This document shows positions 30,051-40,594 of a DNA stretch of 42,058 nt, in pieces. The stretch is taken from positions 8,364-50,421 of the forward strand of contig NZ_PPQS01000020.1 in assembly GCF_002902405.1 (NCBI RefSeq). Reading direction: 5' to 3'. The translations under genes and the position numbers were made by a program. The number at the start of each line of letters is the position of its first letter. The first letter of the stretch is position 1. The notes under the pieces were generated by a model. That model was not told the DNA's origin and made no database searches. It was given only the letters and a program-made list of their open reading frames with translations. The stretch is from Staphylococcus schweitzeri (GTDB lineage Bacteria > Bacillota > Bacilli > Staphylococcales > Staphylococcaceae).

Positions 30051-31082
30051 ATGGCTATTAAACAAATTAGTAGCCAATCCGCTATAGATTATAAAAGAAA
30101 AAGACGCACAACACTCACATATATTGTGAGTGTGTGCTTTCTTTTTATTTGTGTTTATTTAAATATGGCGATTGGTTCATCAAAAATTAACTTTAGCGAT
30201 ATCGTACACTATCTTTCTGGTCATACCGATACAAAAGCGTCATTTTTATTACATAATGTACGCTTGCCACGTATGATAGCAGGGCTATTTATTGGTGGTG
30301 CTTTAGCAGTATCAGGATTACTAATGCAAGCAATGACACGTAATCCACTTGCGTCTCCAAAAATATTTGGTGTTAGTTCTGGTGCATCATTCGTCATTGT
30401 TTTAGTAACTATTATTATTCCTTCGCTAGAATATTATGCATTATATTTAGGGGTAATTGGTGCCTTTGTAGGTGGTTTAACTGTCTACACGCTTTCAGGT
30501 GCTACAAAAGGAATGACGCCAATTAAATTAGCTTTGGCTGGTATGGCAATCCATTTGTTTTTTAGCAGTATGACTGAGGGAATCATTATTTTGAATGAAA
30601 ACTCAAATGAGCAGGTAATGTTTTGGCTTGTCGGTTCACTATCAAGTATGAAATGGGATGAAATTTTAACAATATTACCATGGATTATTGGAGCTTTAAT
30701 TGTAACAATTTTTATTGGAAGACAATTAACAATTATGGAACTCGGTGATGATATTGCTAAAGGATTAGGACAAAATATCAATAAAGTTCGAATTATAATA
30801 GGGCTATTAGTAATCATACTTACGGGTATGTCTGTATCAGTAGCTGGACCGATAGGATTTGTTGGTTTAATCGTGCCACATATTGTAAAGCGATACGTAA
30901 GTAAAAATTATCTAGTAATGATTCCATTAACATTTATTATAGGTGCGAATTTATTACTTCTATCTGACGTTTTAAGTCGTTTAATTACGTATCCATATGA
31001 ATCACCAGTAGGTATTGTTACATCATTCGTAGGTGCACTTTACTTCTTATTTATAACAATTAGAGGGGTGAAAAGAATATGA
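30051..31082 (+). CDS. htsB: Staphyloferrin A ABC transporter permease HtsB
   Basis: FecCD-family permease; pairs with HtsC in the membrane. It has 343 residues with about 9-10 helices. Typical parts are RLPRMIAGLFIGGALAVSG near residue 72, MQAMTRNPLASPKIFGVSSG near 94, and GPIGFVGLIVPHIVKR near 265, the last being near the coupling contact with the ATPase. No ATPase gene is in the operon; FhuC encoded elsewhere is known to energise this system in S. aureus. It starts 11 bases after htsA and overlaps htsC by 4 bases. Confidence 0.94.
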   Translation: MAIKQISSQSAIDYKRKRRTTLTYIVSVCFLFICVYLNMAIGSSKINFSDIVHYLSGHTDTKASFLLHNVRLPRMIAGLFIGGALAVSGLLMQAMTRNPLASPKIFGVSSGASFVIVLVTIIIPSLEYYALYLGVIGAFVGGLTVYTLSGATKGMTPIKLALAGMAIHLFFSSMTEGIIILNENSNEQVMFWLVGSLSSMKWDEILTILPWIIGALIVTIFIGRQLTIMELGDDIAKGLGQNINKVRIIIGLLVIILTGMSVSVAGPIGFVGLIVPHIVKRYVSKNYLVMIPLTFIIGANLLLLSDVLSRLITYPYESPVGIVTSFVGALYFLFITIRGVKRI

Positions 31083-32047
31083 TGACAGCAAAAATGATTC
31101 GTCGTTATAGTTTAATTGTAATCCTTTTAATTATTAGTATTTTCATCAGTTTATGCGTAGGGTCAGTAATGATTCATCCAATTGATGCAATAAAAGGAAT
31201 ATTTACGCAAGATGATTTTATTTTAAATGAGTACCGGATTCCACGAACATTACTTGGAATTATTATAGGTAGTAGTCTTGCAATATCAGGGGCTATTATC
31301 CAGGCTGTAATTAGAAATCCATTAGCTTCTCCAGACGTCATTGGTATTTCTAAAGGTGCAAGCTTGGCAGCTGTTATTATTATTATGATTTTTCCAACAG
31401 CCCCATTATTCGTATTACCTATCGGCTCATTTTTGGGGGCATTTGCTGTAAGTTTATTTTTATCATTTTTAATTTCTAAGTATGACGTTAAAGGTTCAAA
31501 GTTGGCTTTAATTGGTTTGGCTATTGGTGCCATATGTACGGCAATCGTTCAATTTTTGTTAATTAGAAATCCATTAGAAGCGAATAAAGCACTAGTTTGG
31601 CTAACAGGTAGTTTATATGGACATGATATGTCTAATATTTATACGATATTACCTTGGTTTTTAATTACAATTCCAATTATCATTTTATTAAGTTATCAGT
31701 TAGATGTATTAAACTTAGGCGATGCTGTTGCTACGGCGCTAGGTTTAAAAGTTAAGACAATCAAAATGTTGTTATTAATTTTAGCAGTAGTATTAGCGGG
31801 ATCTGCAATATCTGTAGTAGGTGGTATTAGCTTTTTAGGTTTAATCGCACCACACATTGCGAGACAACTAATAGGTAATAAAACGCTACATGTCATCATT
31901 ATGTCAGGATTAATAGGATCAATATTATTAACATTTGGTGACGGTTTGGCGCGTGGAATTCATCCACCACTTGATATACCTGTAGGTGTCATCATTGCAA
32001 TTATAGGTGCACCATATTTCTTGATATTATTACGTAGAATAAAATAA
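31079..32047 (+). CDS. htsC: Staphyloferrin A ABC transporter permease HtsC
   Basis: Second FecCD permease, 322 residues. It has the same landmarks as HtsB: RIPRTLLGIIIGSSLAISG near residue 55, AVIRNPLASPDVIGISKG near 77, and GGISFLGLIAPHIARQ near 250. About 9 membrane helices. Two ATGs (31079, 31082) lie at the overlap with the end of htsB; AGAGGGGTG is the ribosome site. Both HtsB and HtsC have also been tied to heme use in the literature, hence the gene name. Confidence 0.94.
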   Translation: MMTAKMIRRYSLIVILLIISIFISLCVGSVMIHPIDAIKGIFTQDDFILNEYRIPRTLLGIIIGSSLAISGAIIQAVIRNPLASPDVIGISKGASLAAVIIIMIFPTAPLFVLPIGSFLGAFAVSLFLSFLISKYDVKGSKLALIGLAIGAICTAIVQFLLIRNPLEANKALVWLTGSLYGHDMSNIYTILPWFLITIPIIILLSYQLDVLNLGDAVATALGLKVKTIKMLLLILAVVLAGSAISVVGGISFLGLIAPHIARQLIGNKTLHVIIMSGLIGSILLTFGDGLARGIHPPLDIPVGVIIAIIGAPYFLILLRRIK

Positions 32048-32071
32048 TAAGTTTTATTAAATTGATTACAC

Positions 32072-32111
32072 GGTTGAGTACGATTGTTAAAATTGTACTT
32101 AACCTTTTTTA
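32072..32111 (+). terminator. htsABC terminator
   Basis: 13-bp arms at 32072-32084 and 32092-32104 (GGTTGAGTACGAT with ATTGTACTTAACC), then TTTTTT. Confidence 0.85.
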
Positions 32112-32281
32112 GAATTCACCTTGAAAAAACAGCAATAATAGCGTATATTTAATTACTGTAATTATTCATTATTTTGCATACATAAACATTTTCGGCATTG
32201 AATTGATATGAAATATGATTGTTTAATGAATAGAATATTGTATATACTTAAAACGAATATATAGAGAAACGGATTGATTTT

Positions 32282-33652
32282 ATGGATAGCTTTTCAAGGA
32301 AAGAGATAGTCATTGGGAGACTTAAATTTATCACAATGTCTTTAATAGGTATCTTGTTATTTCTAATACCTATAACAGTTGAACAAGATGGTCAAAAGCA
32401 AACTACGTTACCAGTTGCATTTTTAGCCGGGGTACTTAAAGATGCATTAGGTGATGTTATGCCAATATTAATTGTGACGATAATTACTTTATCAGGTATT
32501 CTAACGTTGATTTGTTCTACTATTTTAAAAGATAAGTTGAAACCTGATGGATTAATGCATAATGCTTTTAACGTAAGGATTGGTTGGTTAATTTTACGTA
32601 TACTAGCGGTTATATTTGCATGGATGACGTTTTTACGAATTGGATCAAAAGTAATATATTCTGATGAAACGGGAGGGTTACTTTTTTCTAGCTTATTGCC
32701 AACATTAGTAGCTGTATTCTTGTTTGCGGCATTATTTTTACCTTTATTAATGGAATATGGATTGCTAGAGATGTTAGGACCAATTTTTAGACCAGTTATG
32801 AGACCTTTGTTTACGTTGCCTGGACGTTCGACAGTCGATAATTTAGCATCGTTTATTGGAGATGGAACAGTAGGTGTATTAATTACAAGTAGACAGTATG
32901 GCGAGGGTTACTATTCTCGCCGTGAAGCAACAGTGATTTCAACAACATTTAGTGTTGTTTCTATAACATTTGCTATCGTTGTTGCTGAAACAGTGCATAT
33001 GCAAAATCAATTTTTTGCTTTCTATTTATCTGTTATCGTATCTTGTCTTGTTGCAGCTGTCATTATGCCGAGAATTTGGCCATTGAACAAAATTCCTGAT
33101 GAATATGCTAAAGAAGTACCCGAAAGTGCGCGTACAGAAGCATTGCCAGAAGGTAAGAGTGCATTAAGACATGGATTTGATACGGCAACAGAAGTAGGTA
33201 TTAAAGCGCCAGGATTTATTGACTTCTTTAAGTCTGGATTGAAAACAGTTATAGATATGTGGTTTGTTATTTTACCAGTCGTTATGAGTATTGGTACAAT
33301 CGCTACAATTATTGCGAATTATACACCATTGTTCGTTATTTTAGGTAAACCATTTGTGCCATTTTTAGAATTAATGCAAATACCGGAAGCGGCACAAGCT
33401 TCTCAAACGATTATTATTGGTTTTGCTGACATGTTTTTACCTTCTATATTAATTGAAGGTGTACAAAATGATATAACTCGCTTTGTTATTGGTGCACTGA
33501 GTATTTCACAATTAATCTACTTGTCTGAAGTAGGCGGCGTCATACTAGGTTCCAAGATTCCTGTAAGCATAGGCAAATTGTTTATGATTTTCTTAATTAG
33601 AACCATTATCACATTGCCGATTATTTCTTTGATGGCACACCTTTTGTTATAG
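32282..33652 (+). CDS. YjiH-family membrane protein (nucleoside-recognition gate domain)
   Basis: A 456-residue membrane protein with about 10-11 hydrophobic segments. It contains two gate-like repeats of the nucleoside recognition (SpoIIM/Spore maturation A-like) type, with FRPVMRPLFTLPGRSTVDNLASF near residue 176 and IIGFADMFLPSILIEG near 379. Its function is unknown; relatives are linked to transport of small molecules. A cytoplasmic charged loop at about 270-300 (EYAKEVPESARTEALPEGK) separates the halves. No ribosome site is strong (GAAACGG). A stand-alone gene between two terminators. Confidence 0.82.
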   Translation: MDSFSRKEIVIGRLKFITMSLIGILLFLIPITVEQDGQKQTTLPVAFLAGVLKDALGDVMPILIVTIITLSGILTLICSTILKDKLKPDGLMHNAFNVRIGWLILRILAVIFAWMTFLRIGSKVIYSDETGGLLFSSLLPTLVAVFLFAALFLPLLMEYGLLEMLGPIFRPVMRPLFTLPGRSTVDNLASFIGDGTVGVLITSRQYGEGYYSRREATVISTTFSVVSITFAIVVAETVHMQNQFFAFYLSVIVSCLVAAVIMPRIWPLNKIPDEYAKEVPESARTEALPEGKSALRHGFDTATEVGIKAPGFIDFFKSGLKTVIDMWFVILPVVMSIGTIATIIANYTPLFVILGKPFVPFLELMQIPEAAQASQTIIIGFADMFLPSILIEGVQNDITRFVIGALSISQLIYLSEVGGVILGSKIPVSIGKLFMIFLIRTIITLPIISLMAHLLL

Positions 33653-33661
33653 ATATATGGA

Positions 33662-33706
33662 AAAGGACAACTGTTAAAATTTAGGGGGACAGTTGTCCTT
33701 TCGTAT
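33662..33706 (+). terminator. Terminator after the YjiH gene
   Basis: Perfect 13-bp arms AAAGGACAACTGT 33662-33674 and ACAGTTGTCCTTT 33689-33701. Confidence 0.85.
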
Positions 33707-33750
33707 ATGCTAATGATGTTGTGTATGTCTCTGCTTGTTTTAAATGAATC

Positions 33751-33793
33751 AAAAAAATCATTCATGAAGCCCTCAATCATGAATGATTTTTTT
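33751..33793 (-). terminator. Terminator of the SunI-like gene
   Basis: Perfect 17-bp arms at 33751-33767 and 33777-33793, with A and T runs at the ends, immediately past the leftward stop at 33801. It could serve either strand. Confidence 0.88.
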
Positions 33794-33800
33794 ATACAAT

Positions 33801-34061
33801 TTATTTAGTTAATTCATTGTAAACTTTTTGATCGTTTTGAGTGTAAATAATGTATTCGTGGTCCTCAGTATCGATAATAACGCGATTTGTTTTACCAAAT
33901 GTTGAGCCGATTCTAGATACATCTTTGCTATCTAGTTTAGGAACTGCGTGAATATCTTGGTCTTGTGTAATATTTTTAATTGCACTTGTAGGAATTTTGA
34001 TATCAGCAACTCTCCATTGAATACGCACTTCATTATTATCTTTCTTTACTGTCATTGCCAT
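33801..34061 (-). CDS. SunI/YnzG-like small PH-fold protein
   Basis: An 86-residue protein, mostly beta strands with a C-terminal helix ([14 protein letters not shown]). This suits a small bacterial PH domain. I place it in the SunI/YnzG family by resemblance; B. subtilis SunI gives immunity to sublancin, but SunI has membrane attachment and this protein has no hydrophobic segment, so function cannot be transferred. AAAGGATG precedes the start. It is a single gene, convergent with the YjiH gene. It is conserved in staphylococci as far as I recall. Confidence 0.6.
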   Translation of the reverse strand: MAMTVKKDNNEVRIQWRVADIKIPTSAIKNITQDQDIHAVPKLDSKDVSRIGSTFGKTNRVIIDTEDHEYIIYTQNDQKVYNELTK

Positions 34062-34238
34062 TATTCAAACACATCCTTTAAATATTTTGTAAATATATCA
34101 TAAACGATTTTGTAATCGTTTTCAAGACTTTATGTGATACTTTTTTAAATTGTGTCATACTAATGACGTTTGACACGAAAATACGTTCGTGTTTTTGGTG
34201 GAAATGTGGTAAAATACGTATACTTAAGGAGAACGATT

Positions 34239-34757
34239 ATGACAGGTAAAACACATGCATCATGCGGTATGCTCGTTGGGGCAATTACAACGCAATACTT
34301 TCAAACAGATATTTTTTCTTCGGTAACAATTATAATTTTAGCCACTATAGCAAGTTTGTTACCGGATATATGTCACACTCAAAGTAAAATTGGACGACGA
34401 TTTAAGTTGGTTAGTTTTTTTATAAGATTAATTTTTGGTCATCGAACCTTTACACATTCAATATTATTTATAGCAATTATAACGTTTTTGTTACACATCA
34501 TACAAACGCCTAGTTATTATATGGTAGCTATTATAATTGGTTTATTGTCACATGTTATACTTGATATGATGACACCTAAGGGCGTTAAGTTATTTTATCC
34601 GTTACCGTTTAATGTTAGGTCTCCAATACAATTTAAAACAGGTGGATTTGTAGACTTATCTTTAGCGACTGCATTAATGGTTGGGACAGTTTATGTTTTA
34701 TTTCAACCTTTCATCAATGATATAATAAGCAATTGGAATAATAAGTTTTTTAAATGA
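34239..34757 (+). CDS. YdjM-type membrane-bound metal-dependent hydrolase (DUF457)
   Basis: A 172-residue membrane protein with four or five hydrophobic segments. Conserved metal-ligand-like motifs are GKTHASCG at the start, LLPDICHTQSKIGRR near residue 42, FGHRTFTHSILF near 68, and SHVILDMMTPKGV near 106. The family is called metal-dependent hydrolase; E. coli YdjM is SOS-linked. No substrate is known. ATG 34239 is chosen because AAGGAG lies 7 bases before it; the longer frame from 34170 runs through the ACACGAA/TTCGTGT hairpin (34173-34192) and has no ribosome site. TGGTAAAAT upstream (34208-34216) looks like an extended -10. Confidence 0.78.
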   Translation: MTGKTHASCGMLVGAITTQYFQTDIFSSVTIIILATIASLLPDICHTQSKIGRRFKLVSFFIRLIFGHRTFTHSILFIAIITFLLHIIQTPSYYMVAIIIGLLSHVILDMMTPKGVKLFYPLPFNVRSPIQFKTGGFVDLSLATALMVGTVYVLFQPFINDIISNWNNKFFK

Positions 34758-34764
34758 AAAATGA

Positions 34765-35976
<1,212 letters not shown>

Positions 35977-35991
35977 TGGTAGGCGGTGACT

Positions 35992-36678
35992 ATGATGTCC
36001 AAATCAAGAAAAAAGGCTAATGACACAATTGTAGAAACATTTAAGGATATCATTCCATTATCATTTGGAGAAGAAATTGGTAATGCAGCATCTCATGGTG
36101 TAGCTGCTTTATTAACATTACTAGTTTTACCGTATGCAGCAGTTCATAGTTACATTATGAACGGTACTTTAGGTTCGGTAAGTATGTCCATTTATGTTAT
36201 TTCAATTTTTATGATGTTTATGTCATCTACAATTTATCATTCTATGCAGAATGAAACACCACATAAATATATATTAAGAATTATTGACCACAGCATGATT
36301 TATGTTGCTATATCAGGAACTTATACTCCGATTTTATTAACAGTAGTAGGTGGATGGATTGGTTGGACAGTTTTTATTTTGTTATGGGGAACAACGCTGT
36401 GGGGCATTTTATATAAATCTATTGCAGTTAATGTCAATCATAAACTAAGTTTAATCGTATACTTAGTGATGGGGTGGGTTGGTATTATATTGCTACCTAT
36501 CATATTTATTCGTACCTCATGGATATTTATTTTATTCATATTCTTAGGTGGGGTATCTTATACAATTGGAGCATGGTTTTATGCTCAAAAGAACAGACCT
36601 TATTTCCATATGATTTGGCATATTTTTATTGTCCTAGCATCATTATTGCATTTAATTGCAATTTTATATTTTATGTAA
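35992..36678 (+). CDS. Hemolysin III family / PAQR membrane protein (TrhA-like)
   Basis: A 228-residue protein with seven predicted membrane helices of the PAQR/HlyIII superfamily. Motifs include EEIGNAASHGVAALL near residue 28, SSTIYHSM near 80, and IDHSMIYVAISGTYTP near 100, with FHMIWHIFIVLASLLH at the C-terminal end. The histidines and aspartates form a zinc-like site in the family. E. coli TrhA is tied to membrane energetics; true hemolysis by this class is doubtful. The frame begins at GTG 35986, but ATG 35992 or 35995 after GGCGGTGA is more likely. Confidence 0.85.
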   Translation: MMSKSRKKANDTIVETFKDIIPLSFGEEIGNAASHGVAALLTLLVLPYAAVHSYIMNGTLGSVSMSIYVISIFMMFMSSTIYHSMQNETPHKYILRIIDHSMIYVAISGTYTPILLTVVGGWIGWTVFILLWGTTLWGILYKSIAVNVNHKLSLIVYLVMGWVGIILLPIIFIRTSWIFILFIFLGGVSYTIGAWFYAQKNRPYFHMIWHIFIVLASLLHLIAILYFM

Positions 36679-36693
36679 ATTCGTTTTTTAGTG

Positions 36694-36720
36694 AAAGGTG
36701 GAGGGAACTCCGCTTTTTTT
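36694..36720 (+). terminator. Terminator after the hemolysin III gene
   Basis: AAAGGTGGAG 36694-36703 pairs with CTCCGCTTTT 36708-36717 (G-U allowed) over a GGAA tetraloop, then a T run. Confidence 0.75.
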
Positions 36721-36856
36721 ATTCCTCAAATCATTCTAATAGAGTATTGTTTTATTTTAAGAGTATCGTTATGATTTGAAAGTTGAAAAAAATATACATA
36801 ATTCGGGTATGTAAAAATTAAATTCTTTAATTTTACAAAAAAGAAGGGGGTAAATT

Positions 36857-38200
36857 ATGCGTTTGAAATCAATTGTAACAGTAGTAGCTTTAATTTTAAT
36901 CATGTTTATGGCAGCTATAGAATCATCTATCATTTCACTTGCTTTACCTACAATAAAAAAAGATTTAAATGCAGGAAATTTAATATCATTAATATTTACA
37001 GCATATTTTATCGCGTTAGTTATTGCTAACCCGATAGTAGGAGAATTACTTTCAAGGTTTAAAATTATTTATGTTGCAATTGCTGGATTGCTTTTATTTA
37101 GTATAGGTAGTTTAATGTCAGGTTTAAGTACTAATTTTACTATGCTAATAATCTCTAGAGTTATACAGGGGTTTGGTTCTGGTGTATTGATGTCATTGTC
37201 TCAAATTGTGCCGAAATTAGCATTTGAAATTCCGTTACGATATAAAATAATGGGCATTGTTGGCAGTGTCTGGGGAATTTCAAGTATTATTGGTCCATTA
37301 TTAGGCGGAGGCATTTTAGAATTTGCTTCATGGCATTGGTTATTCTATATAAATATACCAATCGCTATTATTGCTATCATATTAGTTATTTGGACTTTTC
37401 ATTTCCCAGAAGAAGAAACGGTTTCTAAATCAAAATTCGATACTAAAGGACTTTCGCTGTTTTATGTTTTTATTAGTCTGATTATGTTTGCTTTATTAAA
37501 CCAACAATTAATTTTCTTTAATCTAATAAGTTTTATTCTAGCAATTGTTGTAGCAATTCGATTATTTAAGGTTGAAAAAAATGTATCTTCACCGTTTTTA
37601 CCAGTAATGGAATTTAATCGATCAATAACTTTAGTATTTATAACAGATCTTTTAACGGCGATTTGTTTAATGGGATTCAATTTATACATTCCAGTATATC
37701 TCCAAGAGCAATTAGGATTATCACCTTTGCAAAGCGGATTAGTTATTTTTCCTTTATCGGTAGCATGGATAACATTAAATTTTAATTTACATCATTTAGA
37801 AGCTAAATTATCAAGAAAAACAATTTATTTACTTTCATTTACGTTGTTATTATTAAGTAGTATTATCATTGCATTCGGCATTAAATTGCCACTGCTAATT
37901 GCAGCAGTATTGATATTAGCAGGACTAAGTTTTGGATATATATATACGAAAGATAGTGTAATCGTACAAGAAGAAACAAGTCCGATACAAATGAAAAAAA
38001 TGATGTCATTTTACGGATTGACTAAAAATCTAGGTGCATCAATAGGATCAACGATTATGGGATATCTTTACGCGTTACAATCTGGGGTGTTTGGCTCCAA
38101 TCTTCATAATATTTTAGGCGTTGTTTCTATAATATGTATTGGTCTTATTTTTGTCTGGATTAAAATCTTTAAAGAATATCCACCTCAAACAAAAGAATAG
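36857..38200 (+). CDS. sdrM: Multidrug efflux MFS transporter SdrM
   Basis: DHA2-type drug/proton antiporter reported to export fluoroquinolones such as norfloxacin, and dyes such as acriflavine. It has 447 residues with about 14 hydrophobic segments. The antiporter motif C region reads GSVWGISSIIGPLLGGGI near residue 140, and VIQGFGSGVLMSLSQ near 107 carries the conserved arginine-side residues. LNAGNLISLIFTAYFI follows the first helix, as in QacA-type pumps. GAAGGGGG lies 8-10 bases before ATG 36857. First of three efflux-related genes in a row on the same strand. Confidence 0.92.
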   Translation: MRLKSIVTVVALILIMFMAAIESSIISLALPTIKKDLNAGNLISLIFTAYFIALVIANPIVGELLSRFKIIYVAIAGLLLFSIGSLMSGLSTNFTMLIISRVIQGFGSGVLMSLSQIVPKLAFEIPLRYKIMGIVGSVWGISSIIGPLLGGGILEFASWHWLFYINIPIAIIAIILVIWTFHFPEEETVSKSKFDTKGLSLFYVFISLIMFALLNQQLIFFNLISFILAIVVAIRLFKVEKNVSSPFLPVMEFNRSITLVFITDLLTAICLMGFNLYIPVYLQEQLGLSPLQSGLVIFPLSVAWITLNFNLHHLEAKLSRKTIYLLSFTLLLLSSIIIAFGIKLPLLIAAVLILAGLSFGYIYTKDSVIVQEETSPIQMKKMMSFYGLTKNLGASIGSTIMGYLYALQSGVFGSNLHNILGVVSIICIGLIFVWIKIFKEYPPQTKE

Positions 38201-38253
38201 AATTATATATAAAATTGATGTAGTGTAATTAAAGTAAGAAATAATAAATTTAC

Positions 38254-38284
38254 TTGACTATAGTTAAATAGATTGCAATATATG
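38254..38284 (+). promoter_or_regulatory. Candidate sepA promoter with MarR-like palindrome over the -35
   Basis: TTGACTATAGTTAA at 38254-38267 is a 14-base near-perfect palindrome that contains a -35-like TTGACT. A weak -10 (TATATG 38279-38284) lies downstream. MarR/SarA-type repressors bind such AT-rich dyads, and efflux genes are common targets. The regulator is unknown. Confidence 0.4.
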
Positions 38285-38320
38285 TGATTAACTTTTCAAT
38301 ACACGATATTAAGGAGGGCA

Positions 38321-38794
38321 ATGGTTGTGAATTTTTTCAAACATAAATTTTATAATTTATTAACTACAATGATTGTTCTCTTTGTGTTTGTATTGTCCGG
38401 TGCAATATTTTTAACATTTCTAGGCTTTGGACTTTATGGTCTAAGTAGGCTACTTATATACTTTAGATTAGGTGATTTCACGTATAATAGAAATATGTAT
38501 GATAATTTATTGTATTACGGTAGTTATATCATATTTGGTTACTTTATCATTTTTGCAGTCGAACATTTAATGGATTATTTTAGAAAGATGCTTCCTGAAA
38601 ATGCGTATTTTAGAGGAACGACATTCCATTTAATATCTTATGCGGTTGCTACAACATTATTTTACTTCATTATTCATTTACATTATGTGTATATTAATAT
38701 TGATTTTTGGGTCATTATGGTGATCATCGGTTTTCTTTATGTATGTAAACTTCAATTTTATCCTGAAAGTAAAAATCTCAATAATAGAAAATAA
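38321..38794 (+). CDS. sepA: Small multidrug efflux protein SepA
   Basis: Four-helix membrane protein linked to resistance to antiseptics and dyes in S. aureus; no relation to the SMR family is obvious. It has 157 residues with hydrophobic segments at about 13-40, 65-82, 100-122 and 125-145. The acidic/basic loop [22 protein letters not shown] lies between the second and third (about 80-101). AAGGAGG at 38311-38317 is only 3 bases before ATG 38321 but 9 before the in-frame GTG 38327, which may be the true start (155 residues). It lies between sdrM and lmrS. Several residues differ from the SepA I recall. Confidence 0.9.
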   Translation: MVVNFFKHKFYNLLTTMIVLFVFVLSGAIFLTFLGFGLYGLSRLLIYFRLGDFTYNRNMYDNLLYYGSYIIFGYFIIFAVEHLMDYFRKMLPENAYFRGTTFHLISYAVATTLFYFIIHLHYVYINIDFWVIMVIIGFLYVCKLQFYPESKNLNNRK

Positions 38795-39004
38795 ACATTT
38801 GGAGTTTGGGGCATATTTAGGTGTTCCAAATTCTTTTTTATTAAATTGAGTTATTTGACACGACGTGTTTGAGTAACTAATTAGTGGTATTTAAAATGTT
38901 AGATCTATATTGATAGGTTAAAATTTGTTGGTTATTTTGATGTTTCAAAGTCAAAGATTAATGATGAAACATTAAATAAAATTTAGTTGAAAGGAGGAAA
39001 TACA
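38795..39004 (+). terminator. Weak sepA terminator (38797-38837) and lmrS upstream region
   Basis: ATTTGGA 38797-38803 and TCCAAAT 38825-38831 form the outer stem with a T-rich tail, which is a moderate terminator, so part of the transcript may run on into lmrS. The rest of this 210-base gap is AT-rich without a gene. No clear promoter was picked. Confidence 0.5.
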
Positions 39005-40447
39005 ATGTCCAATGTTCAATTATCAACGCGTAGACGAAATTTTATAGTAGCTGTCATGTTAATAAGTGCCTTTGTTGCAATATTAAATCAAACCTTATTA
39101 AATACAGCACTACCAAGTATTATGAGAGAATTAAATATTAATGAAAGTACATCTCAATGGTTAGTGACGGGTTTTATGCTTGTAAATGGTGTCATGATTC
39201 CTTTAACTGCATATTTAATGGATAGAATCAAAACTAAACCATTATATCTAGCGGCAATGGGAACATTTTTAATAGGTTCTATTGTAGCAGCTATAGCGCC
39301 GAACTTTGGCGTTTTGATGTTAGCGCGAGTGATACAAGCTATGGGCGCTGGTGTACTCATGCCGTTAATGCAATTTACATTATTTACTTTGTTTAGTAAA
39401 GAGCATAGAGGATTTGCCATGGGGTTAGCAGGTTTAGTAATTCAATTTGCACCAGCAATCGGTCCAACAGTTACTGGTTTAATTATTGATCAAGCAAGCT
39501 GGCGTGTGCCATTCATTATAATAGTAGGTATAGCTTTAGTAGCATTTATATTCGGTTTAGTTTCAATTTCAAGTTATAATGAAGTAAAAGTTACGAAATT
39601 AGATAAACGATCAGTGATGTATTCAACTATCGGATTCGGATTAATGTTATATGCATTCAGTAGCGCAGGTGATTTAGGATTTAATAGTCCCATTGTTATT
39701 AGTACAATGATAATTAGTTCATTTATCATTTATCTATTTATTCGAAGACAATTTAATATTAGTAATGCGCTTTTAAATTTAAGGGTCTTTAAAAATCGAA
39801 TATTTGCATTATGCACAATAAGTTCAATGATTATTATGATGTCAATGGTAGGTCCAGCATTACTAATACCACTTTATGTACAAAATAGTTTAGCTTTATC
39901 TGCTTTGCTATCAGGCCTCGTAATTATGCCTGGTGCGATAATAAATGGTATTATGTCGGTATTTACGGGGAAATTTTATGATAAATACGGACCTAGACCA
40001 TTAATTTATACTGGGTTTACAATATTGACAATTACAACGATAATGTTATGTTTTTTACACACAAACACCTCATATACGTATTTAATTATAGTTTATGCCA
40101 TTAGAATGTTTTCAGTTTCTTTATTAATGATGCCAATTAACACGACTGGTATAAATTCTTTGAAAAATGAGGAAATCTCTCATGGTACGGCAATTATGAA
40201 TTTTGGTCGTGTGATGGCAGGATCATTAGGAACAGCATTAATGGTTACATTGATGAGTTTTGGTACAAAAATATTTTCAGCTACATCATCTTCACATTTA
40301 TCTCCGATTGAAATAAAGCAACAATCAATAGCGATTGGTGTAGATATTTCATTTGCGTTTGTATCAGTTTTAGTTATCATTGCATTTGCGGTTTCACTAT
40401 TTATTAAAGAATCAGAAACACTAGAATCTAATAGAAGAAAGTTTTAA
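39005..40447 (+). CDS. lmrS: Multidrug efflux MFS transporter LmrS
   Basis: DHA2-family drug/proton antiporter reported to export lincomycin, linezolid, phenicols and other compounds. It has 480 residues and 14 membrane segments. Marks are NQTLLNTALPSIMRELN near residue 26, WLVTGFMLVNGVMIPL near 49, motif A-like AYLMDRIKTKPLYL near 67, and the antiporter motif GLVIQFAPAIGPTVTGLI near 142. AAGGAGG lies 7-8 bases before ATG 39005; the upstream TTG at 38987 precedes the ribosome site. Full length. Together with sdrM and sepA it forms a compact efflux cluster next to an rRNA operon. Confidence 0.93.
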   Translation: MSNVQLSTRRRNFIVAVMLISAFVAILNQTLLNTALPSIMRELNINESTSQWLVTGFMLVNGVMIPLTAYLMDRIKTKPLYLAAMGTFLIGSIVAAIAPNFGVLMLARVIQAMGAGVLMPLMQFTLFTLFSKEHRGFAMGLAGLVIQFAPAIGPTVTGLIIDQASWRVPFIIIVGIALVAFIFGLVSISSYNEVKVTKLDKRSVMYSTIGFGLMLYAFSSAGDLGFNSPIVISTMIISSFIIYLFIRRQFNISNALLNLRVFKNRIFALCTISSMIIMMSMVGPALLIPLYVQNSLALSALLSGLVIMPGAIINGIMSVFTGKFYDKYGPRPLIYTGFTILTITTIMLCFLHTNTSYTYLIIVYAIRMFSVSLLMMPINTTGINSLKNEEISHGTAIMNFGRVMAGSLGTALMVTLMSFGTKIFSATSSSHLSPIEIKQQSIAIGVDISFAFVSVLVIIAFAVSLFIKESETLESNRRKF

Positions 40448-40459
40448 AATAATTGCAAC

Positions 40460-40498
40460 AGTTGGTCTATTGAAAATAATAGGCTAACTTCTTTTTTT
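40460..40498 (+). terminator. lmrS terminator
   Basis: AGTTGGTCTATT 40460-40471 with AATAGGCTAACT 40478-40489 (G-U pairs), then a run of T. Confidence 0.8.
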
Positions 40499-40594
40499 AT
40501 TTAATAAAAAGTTTTATACTTTTATTGGTAGACTACGTAAAAATTGATATTTGTAATTATGTAGATATTTTAAAAAGGTTAAGGGGGATTTACT

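Noticed and set aside
31174..31533. Leftward ORF of 119 codons within htsC
   Set aside because: Antisense shadow; the sense frame is an intact FecCD permease.
34170..34238. N-terminal extension of the YdjM-type hydrolase
   Set aside because: It covers a hairpin and an extended -10, and AAGGAG is placed for ATG 34239.
36474..36779. Rightward ORF of 101 codons overlapping the hemolysin III gene end
   Set aside because: Out of frame with a clear seven-helix gene, runs through its terminator and has no ribosome site.
36782..36810. SigB promoter before sdrM (GTTGAA ... GGGTAT)
   Set aside because: The spacer is 17 bases, too long for SigB, and the -35 match is poor.
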